Assembly: GCF_024054035.1 (NCBI RefSeq)
Contig: NZ_JAMXQU010000004.1
Span: 186,001-250,000, forward strand
From: Asaia lannensis NBRC 102526
Lineage (GTDB): Bacteria > Pseudomonadota > Alphaproteobacteria > Acetobacterales > Acetobacteraceae
DNA: 64,000 nucleotides
Reading direction: 5' to 3'
Positions 33,146 to 43,095 of this stretch are shown here, in pieces. The notes under the pieces are model-generated. The model was not told the DNA's origin and did not search any database. It saw only the letters and a program-made list of their open reading frames with translations. How positions within the stretch are numbered: position 1 is the stretch's first letter; each line of letters begins with the position of its first letter. The translations under genes were made by a program, and so were the position numbers.

Positions 33146-33379
33146 ATGGCTGACGCTTACAAGGTAGCCGATCTTCGCGCCAAGTCCCCTGATGAACTTC
33201 AGGCCCTTCTTCTGGACCTGAAGCGTGAGCAGCTGAACCTCCGGTTCCAGGCCGCCACGGGACAGTCCGAAGGAGTCGGACGCGTTCGCGTTCTCCGTCG
33301 TGCGATTGCTCGCATCAAGACGGTAGCGCATCAATCGAAGAACAAGGCGGGCGCAAAAACGTCCGCCGCAGAGTCCTGA
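33146..33379 (+). CDS. rpmC: 50S ribosomal protein L29
   Basis: 77 aa, slightly long through a Lys/Ala-rich tail. The core [21 protein letters not shown] and [13 protein letters not shown] are typical. It is located at the tunnel exit next to L23. Confidence 0.96.
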   Translation: MADAYKVADLRAKSPDELQALLLDLKREQLNLRFQAATGQSEGVGRVRVLRRAIARIKTVAHQSKNKAGAKTSAAES

Positions 33380-33392
33380 GAGGAGACGGACG

Positions 33393-33674
33393 ATGCCAAG
33401 GCGCGTCCTGACAGGGCGAGTGACGAGCGACAAGATGGACAAGACGGTTACCGTTCTTGTCGATCGTCGTATCATGCACCCGCTCTATAAGAAGTTCATT
33501 CGTCGTTCCAAGAAATACGCGGCGCATGACGAGCTGAACGAGTGCAAGATCGGAGACACGGTGCGCATTGAAGAATGCGCTCCGATTTCCAAGCGCAAGA
33601 CCTGGACGGTGATTACCCGTAACGGCGCGGCCCTTGAGGCAGCTGCTGCGGCACCGGCTCAGGCGTCGGCGTAA
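33393..33674 (+). CDS. rpsQ: 30S ribosomal protein S17
   Basis: 93 aa. It starts [18 protein letters not shown]; the OB-fold core [17 protein letters not shown] is followed by an Ala-rich tail ([12 protein letters not shown]). Primary binder of the 16S 5' domain. Confidence 0.97.
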   Translation: MPRRVLTGRVTSDKMDKTVTVLVDRRIMHPLYKKFIRRSKKYAAHDELNECKIGDTVRIEECAPISKRKTWTVITRNGAALEAAAAAPAQASA

Positions 33675-33688
33675 GAGGGGGCTGAGAA

Positions 33689-34057
33689 ATGATCCATCCC
33701 GAGACCAATCTGGACGTGGCCGACAACTCCGGCGCACGTCAGGTGCAGTGCATCAAGGTACTGGGCGGTTCCAAGCGGAAGACCGCCTCGGTCGGCGACG
33801 TGATCGTCGTGTCCGTCAAGGAAGCGATTCCCCGCGGCAAGGTGAAGAAGGGTGACGTGCATCAGGCCGTCATCGTTCGCACGTCCTACCCCGTTCGTCG
33901 TGCTGACGGCAGCGCCATCCGCTTCGACAAGAATGCGGCCGTGCTGATCAACAAGTCGATGGAACCGATCGGTACGCGTATCTTTGGCCCGGTGGTTCGT
34001 GAGCTGCGTGCGCGCAAGTTCATGAAGATCATCTCCCTGGCTCCGGAGGTGCTATAA
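33689..34057 (+). CDS. rplN: 50S ribosomal protein L14
   Basis: 122 aa, standard length. It starts [18 protein letters not shown] and ends [11 protein letters not shown]. Its stop codon shares one base with the rplX start, so translation is coupled. Confidence 0.98.
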
Positions 34058-34377
34058 TGGCTGCTCGTATCAAGAAGGGTGACCAGGTTCTGGTCCTCTC
34101 CGGCTCCTCACGCGGCACGCGTGGCGAGGTCCTGGCCGTCCTGCCGAAGGTCGAGAAGGCCATCGTGCGTGGCGTTGCTGTGGCCAAGCGTCACCAGAAG
34201 CCCACCCGTATGAATCAGGAAGGCGGTATCATCGCCAAGGAAATGCCTGTTCATCTGTCCAACCTGAAGCTCGTCGATCCGAAGAGCGGCAAGCCGACAC
34301 GCGTCGGCTTCCGTCAGCTCGAGGATGGACGCAAGGTCCGTGTCGCCAAGGTGACCGGCGAAGTGATCGAAGGCTAA
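34057..34377 (+). CDS. rplX: 50S ribosomal protein L24
   Basis: 106 aa with the N-terminal KOW motif ([20 protein letters not shown]) and [20 protein letters not shown]. It is an assembly-initiator protein near the tunnel exit. Confidence 0.98.
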
Positions 34378-34387
34378 GGGGGCGACA

Positions 34388-34954
34388 ATGAGCGAGACCA
34401 TTACCCGCATCCAGCCGCGCCTGCAGCAGCATTACAATGACGTTCTTCGTGACAAGCTGCGTGAGCAGTTTGGCTACAAGAACGCCATGCAGGTTCCAAA
34501 GCTGGAAAAGATCGTGCTGAACATGGGCGTTGGCGAAGCCGCCGGCGACCAGAAGAAGCTCGATGCCGCCGTTGCCGAAATGGCAGCCATCTCCGGTCAG
34601 AAGCCCGTCAAGACCGTTGCCCGCAAGGCAATCGCCGGCTTCAAGATCCGCGAAGGCCTGCCGATCGGTTGTAAGGTGACCCTGCGTCGCGCACGCATGT
34701 ACGAATTCCTCGATCGTCTGGTGACGATCGCGATGCCGCGCATTCGTGACTTCCGCGGTCTGCCCCCCAACAAGGGCTTTGACGGCCGTGGCAACTTCGC
34801 CATGGGCATCAAGGAACAGATCGTGTTCCCGGAAATCGACTACGACAAGATCGACTCCGTACGCGGCATGGACATCATCTTCGTCACCACGGCGAAGAGC
34901 GATGAAGAGGCAAAAGCGCTGCTCAAGGCGTTCGATCTGCCCTTCACTGCCTGA
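34388..34954 (+). CDS. rplE: 50S ribosomal protein L5
   Basis: 188 aa. Binds 5S rRNA and contacts the P-site t[23 protein letters not shown] and the C-terminal [20 protein letters not shown] are typical. Confidence 0.98.
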   Translation: MSETITRIQPRLQQHYNDVLRDKLREQFGYKNAMQVPKLEKIVLNMGVGEAAGDQKKLDAAVAEMAAISGQKPVKTVARKAIAGFKIREGLPIGCKVTLRRARMYEFLDRLVTIAMPRIRDFRGLPPNKGFDGRGNFAMGIKEQIVFPEIDYDKIDSVRGMDIIFVTTAKSDEEAKALLKAFDLPFTA

Positions 34955-34965
34955 TTTATCGGGTT

Positions 34966-35002
34966 GAGCCGGGTTTTTCCCTTTCCAAAGGGAGCCCGGC
35001 TC
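34966..35002 (+). terminator. Hairpin between rplE and rpsN
   Basis: GAGCCGGG (34966-34973) and CCCGGCTC (34995-35002) form a perfect 8-bp outer stem. An inner CCCTTT/AAAGGG can also pair. It lies inside the spc gene run and may act as an attenuator. Confidence 0.45.
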
Positions 35003-35010
35003 CCTATATA
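34982..35010 (+). promoter_or_regulatory. Possible internal promoter before rpsN
   Basis: TTTCCA (34982-34987), a 17-nt spacer and TATATA (35005-35010), 60 bp before the rpsN start. It overlaps the hairpin. Confidence 0.35.
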
Positions 35011-35069
35011 CACACGCTGTTTGGAAAACCGTTGGGATTGGCCCGACAGGTTCCGGGAGAAGATTTAGC

Positions 35070-35375
35070 ATGGCAAAAATCTCCGCCGTGAACCGCAACG
35101 CCAAGCGCGCCTACATGGCGACGCGCGATAAGGCGAAGCGGACCGCGTTGAAAGATATCATCAAGGACCGGAGCCTTCCGGTAGAGGAGCGTTTCGACGC
35201 AACCCTGAAGCTGGCAGAAATGCCGCGCAACGGGTCGCGCGTTCGTTACCGTCTGCGTTGCAAGGTTTCGGGACGTCCTCGCGCGAACTATCGCAAGTTC
35301 GAGCTGAGCCGTATCGCATTGCGCGACCTGGCCTCCACAGGTCAGATCCCCGGTATGGTCAAGTCGAGCTGGTAA
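35070..35375 (+). CDS. rpsN: 30S ribosomal protein S14 (zinc-independent form)
   Basis: 101 aa. The long C-minus form, lacking the CXXC pairs of zinc-binding S14. It contains RVRYRLRCKVSGRPRANYRKF and SRIALRDLASTGQIPG. It is set off from rplE by 115 bp with a hairpin and possible promoter. Confidence 0.97.
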   Translation: MAKISAVNRNAKRAYMATRDKAKRTALKDIIKDRSLPVEERFDATLKLAEMPRNGSRVRYRLRCKVSGRPRANYRKFELSRIALRDLASTGQIPGMVKSSW

Positions 35376-35386
35376 GGTAGAAGCGA

Positions 35387-35785
35387 ATGTCCCTGTCCGA
35401 TCCGTTGGGTGATATGCTCACCCGCATTCGCAATGCCCAGCGTGCACGTCACGCGGCTTGCATCGCGCCGGCTTCCAAGCTGCGTGCGAACGTTCTGGAA
35501 GCGCTGCGTCGCGAAGGTTACATCCGTGGCTACACCACGGAAGAGCTGCGCGCCGGCATCTCCCAGCTGCGCATCGAACTGAAATATGCCGATGGTCAGC
35601 CCGTGATCAAGGAAATCCACCGCGTGTCCAAGCCGGGCCGTCGCGTGTATTCCAAGATCAAGGAACTGCCCCGCGTGTATGCCGGTCTCGGCGTGTCGAT
35701 CCTTTCCACCCCGCGCGGTATCCTGTCGGATATCGAGGCTCGCGCCGCGAATGTCGGTGGCGAAGTCCTCTGCCGCGTCTTCTGA
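35387..35785 (+). CDS. rpsH: 30S ribosomal protein S8
   Basis: 132 aa. [18 protein letters not shown] and the C-terminal STPRGILSD motif are diagnostic. In E. coli it represses the spc operon by binding mRNA near rplE. Confidence 0.98.
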   Translation: MSLSDPLGDMLTRIRNAQRARHAACIAPASKLRANVLEALRREGYIRGYTTEELRAGISQLRIELKYADGQPVIKEIHRVSKPGRRVYSKIKELPRVYAGLGVSILSTPRGILSDIEARAANVGGEVLCRVF

Positions 35786-35795
35786 GGAGGATCAC

Positions 35796-36332
35796 ATGTC
35801 ACGAGTAGGCAAGTATCCGGTTGTCATTCCTGCTGGCGTGGACGTGTCCATTGCTGATGGGTCGCTGACGGCCAAGGGCAAGCGCGGTTCGCTGAGCATG
35901 CCTCTGACGCGCTTCGTTCAGGCGAAGGTGGAAGACGGCAAGGTTTCGATTCTGCCGGTCGGTAACCGTTCGCGCGAGACCTGGACGATGTGGGGCACCA
36001 CCCGCGCCATCGTCGCCAACCTGGTCAAGGGCGTTTCCGAGGGTTTCAGCAAGACGCTCGAAATCACCGGTACGGGTTTCCGCGCCAGCGTGCAGGGCTC
36101 CAATCTGGTGATGAACCTGGGTTATTCCCATGACGTCGTCTACCCGATCCCCGCAGACGTGAAGATCACCACGCCCCGTCCCACGGCCATCACGGTCGAA
36201 GGGAACGACAAGCAGCGTGTTGGTCAGGTTGCGCTCGACATCCGTAACTTCCGCAAGCCGGAACCCTATAAGGGCAAGGGCGTGCGTTACGAGACCGAAG
36301 TTCTCCGTCGTAAGGAAGGCAAGAAGAAATAA
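35796..36332 (+). CDS. rplF: 50S ribosomal protein L6
   Basis: 178 aa from the ATG at 35796, which has GAGGAGG upstream; longer in-frame starts lie within rps[18 protein letters not shown] and the C-terminal [14 protein letters not shown] are diagnostic. It shares one base with rplR. Confidence 0.98.
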   Translation: MSRVGKYPVVIPAGVDVSIADGSLTAKGKRGSLSMPLTRFVQAKVEDGKVSILPVGNRSRETWTMWGTTRAIVANLVKGVSEGFSKTLEITGTGFRASVQGSNLVMNLGYSHDVVYPIPADVKITTPRPTAITVEGNDKQRVGQVALDIRNFRKPEPYKGKGVRYETEVLRRKEGKKK

Positions 36333-36694
36333 TGGCTACGCAGCATGGATTGCAGGAACGGCGCCGTCAGCGGCTTCGCTTCCAGCTTCGCCGCAAGAGC
36401 GGTGGCCGGCCGCGTCTGTCGGTCTTCCGTTCTGGCAAGAACATCTACGCACAGGTCATCGACGACGCCCAGGGCGTTACGCTGGCCAGCGCATCCACGC
36501 TTGAGAAGTCTCTCCGTGAGACCGGCAAGACGGGTGCAAATGTCGACGCCGCTTCGGTTGTTGGCAAGCTGGTTGCCGAACGCGCTGTCGCCGCTGGTGT
36601 GACGGCGGTCGTGTTCGATCGCGGCGCGTATCTCTATCATGGTCGCGTCAAGGCGCTGGCCGAAGCTGCCCGTGAGGGCGGCCTTTCGTTCTAA
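36332..36694 (+). CDS. rplR: 50S ribosomal protein L18
   Basis: 120 aa. 5S rRNA binder. [18 protein letters not shown] and the terminal [18 protein letters not shown] are typical. It starts on the last base of the rplF stop. Confidence 0.97.
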   Translation: MATQHGLQERRRQRLRFQLRRKSGGRPRLSVFRSGKNIYAQVIDDAQGVTLASASTLEKSLRETGKTGANVDAASVVGKLVAERAVAAGVTAVVFDRGAYLYHGRVKALAEAAREGGLSF

Positions 36695-36707
36695 GGAAGG
36701 ATCACAC

Positions 36708-37289
36708 ATGGCACGTGAGCCAAGAGAAGGCGGCCGTGGTGGTCGCGAGCGGGAACGCGAAGGCGACGATCTGGTCGACAAGCTGGTAACGATCAACCGC
36801 GTGGCCAAGGTGGTCAAGGGTGGACGTCGCTTCGCTTTTGCTGCCCTGGTTGTCGTCGGTGACCAGAAGGGTCGCGTCGGGTACGGAGCGGGCAAGGCCC
36901 GTGAAGTGCCGGAAGCTATCCGCAAGGCCACCGAGCGCGCCAAGCGCACGATGATCCGCGTTCCGATGAAGGAAGGCCGCACGCTGCATCACGATTCTTT
37001 CGGGCATTTCGGTGCTGGCAAGGTCGTGGTTCGTGCAGCTGAAGCCGGTACGGGTATCATTGCAGGCGGCCCGATGCGCGCCGTTTTCGAATCGCTGGGC
37101 GTGAATGACGTTGTTGCGAAGTCCCTCGGGACCCGTAACCCGCATAACATGGTCAAGGCGACCTTCGACGCTCTCGAGCGTTGCAGCAGCCCCCGCGCTG
37201 TCGCAAGCCGCCGTGGCAAGAAGGCGTCTGAGCTGTTCGCCAAGCGCGATGCATCGTCTGACGAGGCAGTGGAGGCGACCAATGGCTGA
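36708..37289 (+). CDS. rpsE: 30S ribosomal protein S5
   Basis: 193 aa, longer than E. coli (167 aa) through an Arg/Glu/Gly-rich N-terminus ([17 protein letters not shown]) and a C-terminal tail. The dsRBD-like core begins [20 protein letters not shown]. The start at 36708 follows AAGGA. It overlaps rpmD by 8 bp. Confidence 0.97.
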   Translation: MAREPREGGRGGREREREGDDLVDKLVTINRVAKVVKGGRRFAFAALVVVGDQKGRVGYGAGKAREVPEAIRKATERAKRTMIRVPMKEGRTLHHDSFGHFGAGKVVVRAAEAGTGIIAGGPMRAVFESLGVNDVVAKSLGTRNPHNMVKATFDALERCSSPRAVASRRGKKASELFAKRDASSDEAVEATNG

Positions 37290-37467
37290 GAACAAGACCG
37301 TTCGCGTCAAGCAGATCGCTTCGGCTATCGGGCGCAAGCCCGGCCAGGCTGAGACCCTCGTGGGTCTGGGCCTGCGCGGCATCGGCAGCGTTCGTGAACT
37401 GGAGGATACTCCTTCGGTTCGCGGCATGATCCGCAAGGTTGCCCACCTCATCCAGGTGGAGGGTTGA
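37282..37467 (+). CDS. rpmD: 50S ribosomal protein L30
   Basis: 61 aa. It starts [20 protein letters not shown] inside the end of rpsE, giving coupled translation. The core [16 protein letters not shown] and final [12 protein letters not shown] are typical. Confidence 0.96.
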
Positions 37468-37468
37468 T

Positions 37469-37954
37469 ATGAACCTCAATGAACTGCGCGATAACGCCGG
37501 TGCGCGTTACCGCAAGAAGCGTCTGGGCCGTGGTATCGGCTCGGGCAAAGGCAAGACCTCCGGTCGTGGCGTTAAGGGTCAGAAGGCCCGTGAAGGCGTC
37601 TCGCTGAATGGCTTCGAGGGTGGTCAGCTTCCGCTGTACCGTCGTATGCCGAAGCGCGGGTTCAAGAATATTTTCCGCAAGGAATTTGCTCCTGTGAACC
37701 TGGGCGCGATCGACCGTGCACTGGCTGATGGCAAGCTTCAGGCAGATGCGACGATCACTGAAGAGACGCTGCGCGCAGCTGGTCTGGTGGGCACTGGCAA
37801 GTATGCCGGTATCCGCCTGCTGGCAAAGGGCGAGCTGACCCGTGCAGTGACCGTCGAAGTCTCCGGCGCCTCCGCAACCGCTATTGCGGCTGTCGAGAAG
37901 GCTGGTGGCTCTGTCAAGGTTGCCGCCAAGGCTGAAGCTCCGGCAGAAGCCTGA
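37469..37954 (+). CDS. rplO: 50S ribosomal protein L15
   Basis: 161 aa. The Gly/Arg-rich N-terminus [21 protein letters not shown] is present, as is [15 protein letters not shown]; the C-terminus is Ala-rich. It is 1 bp after rpmD. Two hairpins follow before secY. Confidence 0.97.
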
Positions 37955-37970
37955 TCGCCCGAAACGCTCA

Positions 37971-38045
37971 TCGCGCACCTAGTCGTGCGCGAAGAACGAC
38001 GGTAATCCTGAACAGCGTCCCGCGCCTGCGGCGACGCTGTTTTTG
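37971..38045 (+). terminator. Tandem hairpins between rplO and secY
   Basis: Hairpin 1: TCGCGCAC (37971-37978) with GTGCGCGA (37985-37992). Hairpin 2: ACAGCGTC (38012-38019) with GACGCTGT (38033-38040), an inner CCGC/GCGG, then a run of T. The second has the full look of a Rho-independent terminator although secY follows 17 bp later, so partial termination is likely. Confidence 0.6.
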
Positions 38046-38061
38046 TTGAAAGGACCGGTGG

Positions 38062-39441
38062 ATGGCCTCCGCAGCCGAGCAGCTTGCCGCCAATCTCAAT
38101 CTGAGTTCATTTGCCAAGGCGACGGAACTCAAAAAGCGTATCTGGTTCACGCTGGGCGCGCTCATCATCTATCGTCTGGGCACCTATATTCCGGTTCCGG
38201 GCGTCGATGCGGCCGTTATGGGTCAGCTCCTGAGCCAGAATCAGGGCGGCATCATCGGCATGTTCGACATGTTCACCGGTGGTGCGCTTGGGCGTATGAC
38301 TGTGTTCGCCCTGAACATCATGCCCTACATCAGCGCATCGATCATCGTGCAGCTTCTTTCGACGGCGCTTCCGTCTCTTGAGGCGCTCAAGAAGGAAGGC
38401 GACCAGGGACGCAAGAAGCTGAACGCCTATACGCGTTACCTGACTGTCGTGATTGCGCTCTTCCAGGCCTATGGCATTGCCATGGGGCTTGAACATATGA
38501 CCAGCAAGACCGGTGCGCTTGCCGTTGTGGCACCCGGACCGTTTTTCATCCTGTCCTGCGTCGTGACCCTTGTGGGGGGTACGATGTTCCTCATGTGGCT
38601 GGGTGAGCAGATCACGTCACGCGGTGTGGGTAACGGGATCTCGCTGATCATCTTTGCGGGTATCGTTGCGAACCTGCCTCACGCACTCGCCAGTCTGTTC
38701 CAGCTTGGCTACACAGGCGCGCTTTCGCCGTTTTTCGTTCTGCTCTTCCTGGTTCTGGCAGGGGCGACGATCGCGTTCATCGTGTTCATGGAACAGGCGC
38801 AGCGTCGCGTGGTCATCCAGTATCCCAAGCGACAGGTCGGTAGCCGCATGTTCGGTGGCGATTCCTCGCATATGCCGCTCAAGGTCAATACGGCGGGCGT
38901 GATCCCACCCATCTTCGCATCTTCCGTTCTGTTGATCCCCGTAACGATCGCGGGCTTCATGAACGGTAAGGGTCTGCCGGGCTGGCTGAACACGCTGGGT
39001 CAGGAGCTGGGGCAGGGACAGCCGCTCTATATGCTGTTCTACGCCGCGATGATCATCTTCTTCTCCTATTTCTATGCCGCGGTAACGTTCAACCCGGAAG
39101 AGACGGCTGAGAACCTGCGCAAGCAGGGGGGATTCATTCCGGGTATTCGCCCCGGTTCGAACACGGCACGCTATCTCGATCGCATTCTGTCGCGTCTCAC
39201 GACGATCGGTGCTCTCTATCTGGTCGCCGTATGTCTTCTGCCGCAGATCCTGATCAGCCGTTACAACGTGCCGTTCTATTTCGGCGGTACCAGTCTGATC
39301 ATTATCGTGTCGGTCACGATCGACACCATGACGCAGGTGCAGTCGCATCTCGTGGCCCATCGCTATCAGGGGCTGATCCGTAAGCAGCGTGGTCGCGGCA
39401 ACGGGAAGAACGAGGCAGGCCGAGGAGTGCGTCGTCGATGA
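38062..39441 (+). CDS. secY: Preprotein translocase subunit SecY
   Basis: 459 aa. Central channel of the Sec translocon with ten predicted TM segments. Family signatures are YRLGTYIPVPGVD (TM1) and GMFDMFTGGALGRMTVFALNIMPYISASII (plug and TM2), shown here only as landmarks. Later come NPEETAENLRKQGGFIPGIRPG and the cytosolic tail. The stop overlaps the adk start (ATGA). Confidence 0.98.
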   Translation: MASAAEQLAANLNLSSFAKATELKKRIWFTLGALIIYRLGTYIPVPGVDAAVMGQLLSQNQGGIIGMFDMFTGGALGRMTVFALNIMPYISASIIVQLLSTALPSLEALKKEGDQGRKKLNAYTRYLTVVIALFQAYGIAMGLEHMTSKTGALAVVAPGPFFILSCVVTLVGGTMFLMWLGEQITSRGVGNGISLIIFAGIVANLPHALASLFQLGYTGALSPFFVLLFLVLAGATIAFIVFMEQAQRRVVIQYPKRQVGSRMFGGDSSHMPLKVNTAGVIPPIFASSVLLIPVTIAGFMNGKGLPGWLNTLGQELGQGQPLYMLFYAAMIIFFSYFYAAVTFNPEETAENLRKQGGFIPGIRPGSNTARYLDRILSRLTTIGALYLVAVCLLPQILISRYNVPFYFGGTSLIIIVSVTIDTMTQVQSHLVAHRYQGLIRKQRGRGNGKNEAGRGVRRR

Positions 39442-40022
39442 ACATCATTCTTCTTGGCCCGCCGGGTGCGGGCAAGGGAACGCAGGCGCAGATCCTTGAA
39501 AAGGAGTATGGCCTCAAGCAGATCTCGACGGGTGACATGCTGCGTGCCGAAATGGCTGCAGGCACGCCGCTCGGTCTGAATGTGAAGTCCATTGTCGAGT
39601 CCGGGCAGTTTGTGCCCGACCCGGTCATGATCGACCTGATCAAGAGCCGCACTCTTCAGCCCGACTGCGCTCATGGCTTTATTCTGGACGGGTTTCCCCG
39701 CACGGAGAGCCAGGCGGAGGCACTCGATGCCATGCTGGCCTCGCGGGGTATGAAGATCGATGCTGTTCTGCTGCTCGAGGTCGATGTCGAGCAGATCGTC
39801 GCGCGTCTTGCCGAGCGTCGTGCGCCCGATGGGTCCCGTCGGGCAGATGACGAACCGGATACGGTGCGTCGTCGTATACAGGTCTATCAGGATCAGACTG
39901 CGCCTATCCTGCCTTACTATGAGAATGCGGGGCGCCTGCGTCGCATCGATGGAATGCAGAATGTGCATCACGTGCACGAGGCAATCGTCGCGGCTCTGGG
40001 CCTGACAGAGAAAGTTGGCTGA
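39438..40022 (+). CDS. adk: Adenylate kinase
   Basis: 194 aa. Interconverts ATP + AMP and 2 ADP. The P-loop is GPPGAGKGTQ (7-16), followed by the AMP-binding ISTGDMLRAEMAAGTPLG and GFILDGFPRTESQAE. The LID is short and lacks the Cys cluster of the long forms, so it is the short-LID type without structural zinc. It is coupled to secY by a 4-bp overlap. Confidence 0.97.
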   Translation: MNIILLGPPGAGKGTQAQILEKEYGLKQISTGDMLRAEMAAGTPLGLNVKSIVESGQFVPDPVMIDLIKSRTLQPDCAHGFILDGFPRTESQAEALDAMLASRGMKIDAVLLLEVDVEQIVARLAERRAPDGSRRADDEPDTVRRRIQVYQDQTAPILPYYENAGRLRRIDGMQNVHHVHEAIVAALGLTEKVG

Positions 40023-40052
40023 GATCGATCACGCAAAAGTGAACGGTTTTAT

Positions 40053-40080
40053 TTGACTCAAGGGGGGTGCTCGATATATT
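40053..40080 (+). promoter_or_regulatory. Strong candidate promoter of the alpha operon
   Basis: TTGACT (40053-40058), a 16-nt spacer and TATATT (40075-40080). It lies in the 214-bp gap after adk and would drive rpsM-rpsK-rpoA-rplQ from a leader of about 150 nt. A single GANTC site (40137-40141) sits in that leader. Confidence 0.7.
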
Positions 40081-40236
40081 GCGCGCCCTCGACACAGGTG
40101 CTGTCAGTCGCGTTAATCGTCGCCCGAGAGGCGTTCGATTCTTTGGCGGATTGAACAGTTTCGATTGAACTGGCCCAGAAACTGGGTCGAAGCAAAAAGA
40201 GAGCCTGGCCTTCCGGTCAGGCAGGGAGTGAGTGGC

Positions 40237-40614
40237 GTGGCGCGTATTGCCGGCGTAAATATTCCGACGAACAAGCGGGTAGTCATTGCCCTGAGCTACA
40301 TCTACGGCATCGGTCCGTCGACGGCGCAGGCAATCTGCTCGAAGCTTGAAATACCTGAAGCGAAGCGCGTTAACGAGCTGAGCGACGATGAGATCGTGAA
40401 GATCCGCGAGCTGATCGATGCCGATTACCGCGTCGAGGGTGATCTCCGCCGCGAAACAGCGATGAACATCAAGCGTCTCATGGACCTTGGTTGCTATCGT
40501 GGTCTGCGTCATCGCCGTGGTCTGCCGGTGCGCGGCCAGCGGACGCACACGAATGCCCGTACCCGCAAGGGCAAGGCCGTGGCGATTGCCGGTAAGAAGA
40601 AAGCTACGCGCTAA
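40237..40614 (+). CDS. rpsM: 30S ribosomal protein S13
   Basis: 125 aa with a GTG start giving (M)[27 protein letters not shown] lies 8-13 bases upstream. An earlier in-frame ATG at 40165 would add a non-conserved leader. The C-terminal [21 protein letters not shown] is intact. Confidence 0.97.
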   Translation: MARIAGVNIPTNKRVVIALSYIYGIGPSTAQAICSKLEIPEAKRVNELSDDEIVKIRELIDADYRVEGDLRRETAMNIKRLMDLGCYRGLRHRRGLPVRGQRTHTNARTRKGKAVAIAGKKKATR

Positions 40615-40706
40615 TTCGCGCATCTTAGGCGGATCGTGGCGAGTGGCGGCCCTCTGGCTGTCCTCTGCCCTTCGCTCATTGCAAAGTTTGACAGGACGAC
40701 TTCATC

Positions 40707-41099
40707 ATGGCCAAGGCCGCAGCTCCGCGTATCCGTAAGAAGGAGCGCAAGAACATCATCTCCGGTGTCGCGCACGTTCTTTCGACGTTCAACAACACCA
40801 TGATCACCATCTCCGACGCCCAGGGCAACTCGATTGCATGGTCTTCGGCTGGCGCACAGGGCTTCAAGGGCTCGCGCAAGTCCACGCCGTATGCCGCTCA
40901 GGTTGCTGCTGAAGACGCAGGCCGCAAGGCACGCGACCACGGCATGGAAACGCTGGAAATCGAAGTTTCGGGTCCGGGTTCGGGCCGTGAGAGCGCCCTG
41001 CGCGCCCTCCAGGCCGTCGGGTTCTCCATCACGTCGATCCGCGACATGACGCCGGTGCCGCATAACGGCTGCCGCCCGCGCAAGCGTCGTCGCGTCTGA
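40707..41099 (+). CDS. rpsK: 30S ribosomal protein S11
   Basis: 130 aa. Platform protein near the E site. [33 protein letters not shown] and the end [11 protein letters not shown] are diagnostic. Confidence 0.98.
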   Translation: MAKAAAPRIRKKERKNIISGVAHVLSTFNNTMITISDAQGNSIAWSSAGAQGFKGSRKSTPYAAQVAAEDAGRKARDHGMETLEIEVSGPGSGRESALRALQAVGFSITSIRDMTPVPHNGCRPRKRRRV

Positions 41100-41105
41100 T
41101 TGGCT

Positions 41106-41125
41106 CCGGCCCCTGCGGGGGCCGG
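41106..41125 (+). terminator. GC-rich hairpin between rpsK and rpoA
   Basis: A perfect 8-bp stem, CCGGCCCC (41106-41113) with GGGGCCGG (41118-41125) and a TGCG loop, followed by TTGTCTGT. It is probably an attenuator lowering rpoA relative to the ribosomal genes. Confidence 0.5.
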
Positions 41126-41256
41126 TTGTCTGTCACCACCCGTCCGTAGGTGGTCTCACCCGCAAGGGAAGGCCACCGGCACGTTCTGACCGCGCCACGG
41201 CGCGGTTGATGTTCCGTTGGCCCCCAGCGGGACAAGTTGTTTGAAAGGCCACGACA

Positions 41257-42276
41257 TTGGTCCTCCAGAAGAACTGGCAGTCCCTTATCAAGCCGGAAAA
41301 GCTGGAAGTCGCGCCCGGCTCCGTGCCCACGCAGACAGCCACGGTGATCGCCGAGCCGCTGGAGCGTGGTTTTGGCATGACGCTCGGCAACGCGATCCGT
41401 CGCGTGCTGCTCTCCTCCCTACAGGGCGCCGCCGTCACCGCGATCCAGATCGACGGCGTGCTGCATGAGTTCTCGTCCGTGCCGGGCGTCCGTGAGGACG
41501 TGACGGATATCGTGCTGAACATCAAGCAGCTTGCCCTGCGCATGCATGGCGAAGGCCCCAAGCGCATGGTGCTGACGGCTACTGGCCCCGGCGAAGTGCG
41601 TGCAGGCCAGATCCAGGCCGGTCATGACATCGAGATCATGAACCCCGACCTTGTGATCTGCACGCTCGATGACGGCGTGAAGCTCGGCATGGAATTCACC
41701 GTGAACATGGGCAAGGGCTATGTTCCGGCTGCGGCCAACCGTCCGGAAGACGCACCGATCGGGCTCATCCCCATCGACGCGATCTACTCCCCGGTGCGCA
41801 AGGTGTCGTACAAGGTCGAGCCGACCCGCGTGGGTCAGGTCACCGATTATGACAAGCTTCTGCTCACGGTCGAGACGAACGGTGCGGTCACGCCGGAAGA
41901 CAGCCTGGCACTGGCTGCGCGCATCCTGCAGGATCAGCTTCAGCTGTTCATCAACTTCGATGAGCCGCGTCCGGTCCGTCAGGAAGAGCCGCGTGACGAT
42001 CTGCCGTTCAACCGCAACCTGCTTCGCAAGGTTGACGAGCTTGAGCTGTCGGTTCGTAGCGCCAACTGCCTGAAGAACGATAACATCGTCTATATCGGCG
42101 ATCTCGTTCAGAAGTCCGAGCAGGAAATGCTGCGTACGCCGAACTTCGGTCGTAAGTCGCTGAATGAAATCAAGGAAGTCCTGACTTCCATGGGTCTGTC
42201 GCTGGGCATGAATGTTCCGGCCTGGCCTCCCGAGAACATTGAGGATCTGGCGAAGCGTCTCGACGAGACGTTCTGA
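41257..42276 (+). CDS. rpoA: DNA-directed RNA polymerase subunit alpha
   Basis: 339 aa. The N-terminal domain (about 1-235) dimerises and binds beta/beta'; the C-terminal domain (about 255-330; [20 protein letters not shown], then [11 protein letters not shown]) contacts UP elements and activators. The start codon is TTG, giving (M)[17 protein letters not shown] as in other alphaproteobacteria, with AAAGG 8 bases upstream. Confidence 0.98.
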   Translation: MVLQKNWQSLIKPEKLEVAPGSVPTQTATVIAEPLERGFGMTLGNAIRRVLLSSLQGAAVTAIQIDGVLHEFSSVPGVREDVTDIVLNIKQLALRMHGEGPKRMVLTATGPGEVRAGQIQAGHDIEIMNPDLVICTLDDGVKLGMEFTVNMGKGYVPAAANRPEDAPIGLIPIDAIYSPVRKVSYKVEPTRVGQVTDYDKLLLTVETNGAVTPEDSLALAARILQDQLQLFINFDEPRPVRQEEPRDDLPFNRNLLRKVDELELSVRSANCLKNDNIVYIGDLVQKSEQEMLRTPNFGRKSLNEIKEVLTSMGLSLGMNVPAWPPENIEDLAKRLDETF

Positions 42277-42314
42277 GCCCTATCCGGTAGAAAGCAGAGT
42301 AAGGAAACCCGATC

Positions 42315-42740
42315 ATGCGTCATGGTGTTGCTGGGCGTAAGCTCAACGTAACCTCGACCCACCGCGCAGCCATGTTCCGCAACATGGCCGTGGCTATCAT
42401 CAAGCACGAGCAGATCACGACGACGCTGCCCAAGGCGAAGGAAATTCGCCCGATCGTCGAGAAGCTGATCACCCTCGGCAAGCGTGGCACGCTTCATGCT
42501 CGTCGTCAGGCTTTCGCCCAGCTGCGTGACGAAGCCATCGTCGCCAAGCTGTTCTCGACCGTTGCAGAGCGCTACCAGGGCCGTTCGGGTGGTTACACCC
42601 GCGTGCTGAAGGCTGGCGTGCGCTACGGCGATAACGCCGATATGGCTGTTGTCGAAATGGTCGACCGCGACGTGGACGCCAAGGGCAAGGATAGCGGCCC
42701 GGTGTTCAACCAGTCCGGTGAAGAGCCGATGGCTGCCTGA
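42315..42740 (+). CDS. rplQ: 50S ribosomal protein L17
   Basis: 141 aa. [25 protein letters not shown] and [17 protein letters not shown] are typical. It is the last gene of the superoperon, followed by a terminator. Confidence 0.98.
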   Translation: MRHGVAGRKLNVTSTHRAAMFRNMAVAIIKHEQITTTLPKAKEIRPIVEKLITLGKRGTLHARRQAFAQLRDEAIVAKLFSTVAERYQGRSGGYTRVLKAGVRYGDNADMAVVEMVDRDVDAKGKDSGPVFNQSGEEPMAA

Positions 42741-42770
42741 TCTTTCCGGATCAGAGCCTTCAAGAAGAAG

Positions 42771-42797
42771 CCGGGCAGGAAACTGTCCGGCTTTTTT
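42771..42797 (+). terminator. Terminator of the ribosomal superoperon
   Basis: GCCGGGCAG (42771-42779) pairs with CTGTCCGGC (42783-42791), directly followed by six T. A strong Rho-independent terminator. Confidence 0.92.
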
Positions 42798-43095
42798 CAT
42801 TTGTGCTTACAAAATTCTTTCAAATCGTTTAAGCAGGCGCCAAGCAATCGAATGCATCAATCCACGCGTACAAAGCGGGATTTTTGATCAGTTTCGATAC
42901 CGATCCTTTCTTTTATGGGGTCGGGGGCCAGAATCGGCATCCCTCAGGGATATCCTGACGCGTTATTGCGTTGGCGGTTTCTGGCTTTTTCACCGGTCCG
43001 AGCACTCTCGTAGGACCAGTCACCATGCATCCCATGCCGCTCCGGGCAATGAGGTCCGGTACGCTCGCGTTGCGTGTAGATACAGGAGAGCTTCT
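42798..43095 (+). other. Intergenic stretch before the polyol permease gene
   Basis: No gene is seen. It contains one GANTC site (42931), a GGTCC (42995-42999)/GGACC (43013-43017) inverted repeat, and the Shine-Dalgarno AGGAGAG that sets the TTG start of the next gene. I see no convincing promoter pair. Confidence 0.6.

Noticed and set aside
42649-43095. N-terminal extension of the MFS frame back into rplQ
   Set aside because: It overlaps rplQ in another frame and reads through its terminator; the TTG at 43096 has a good Shine-Dalgarno and fits family length.
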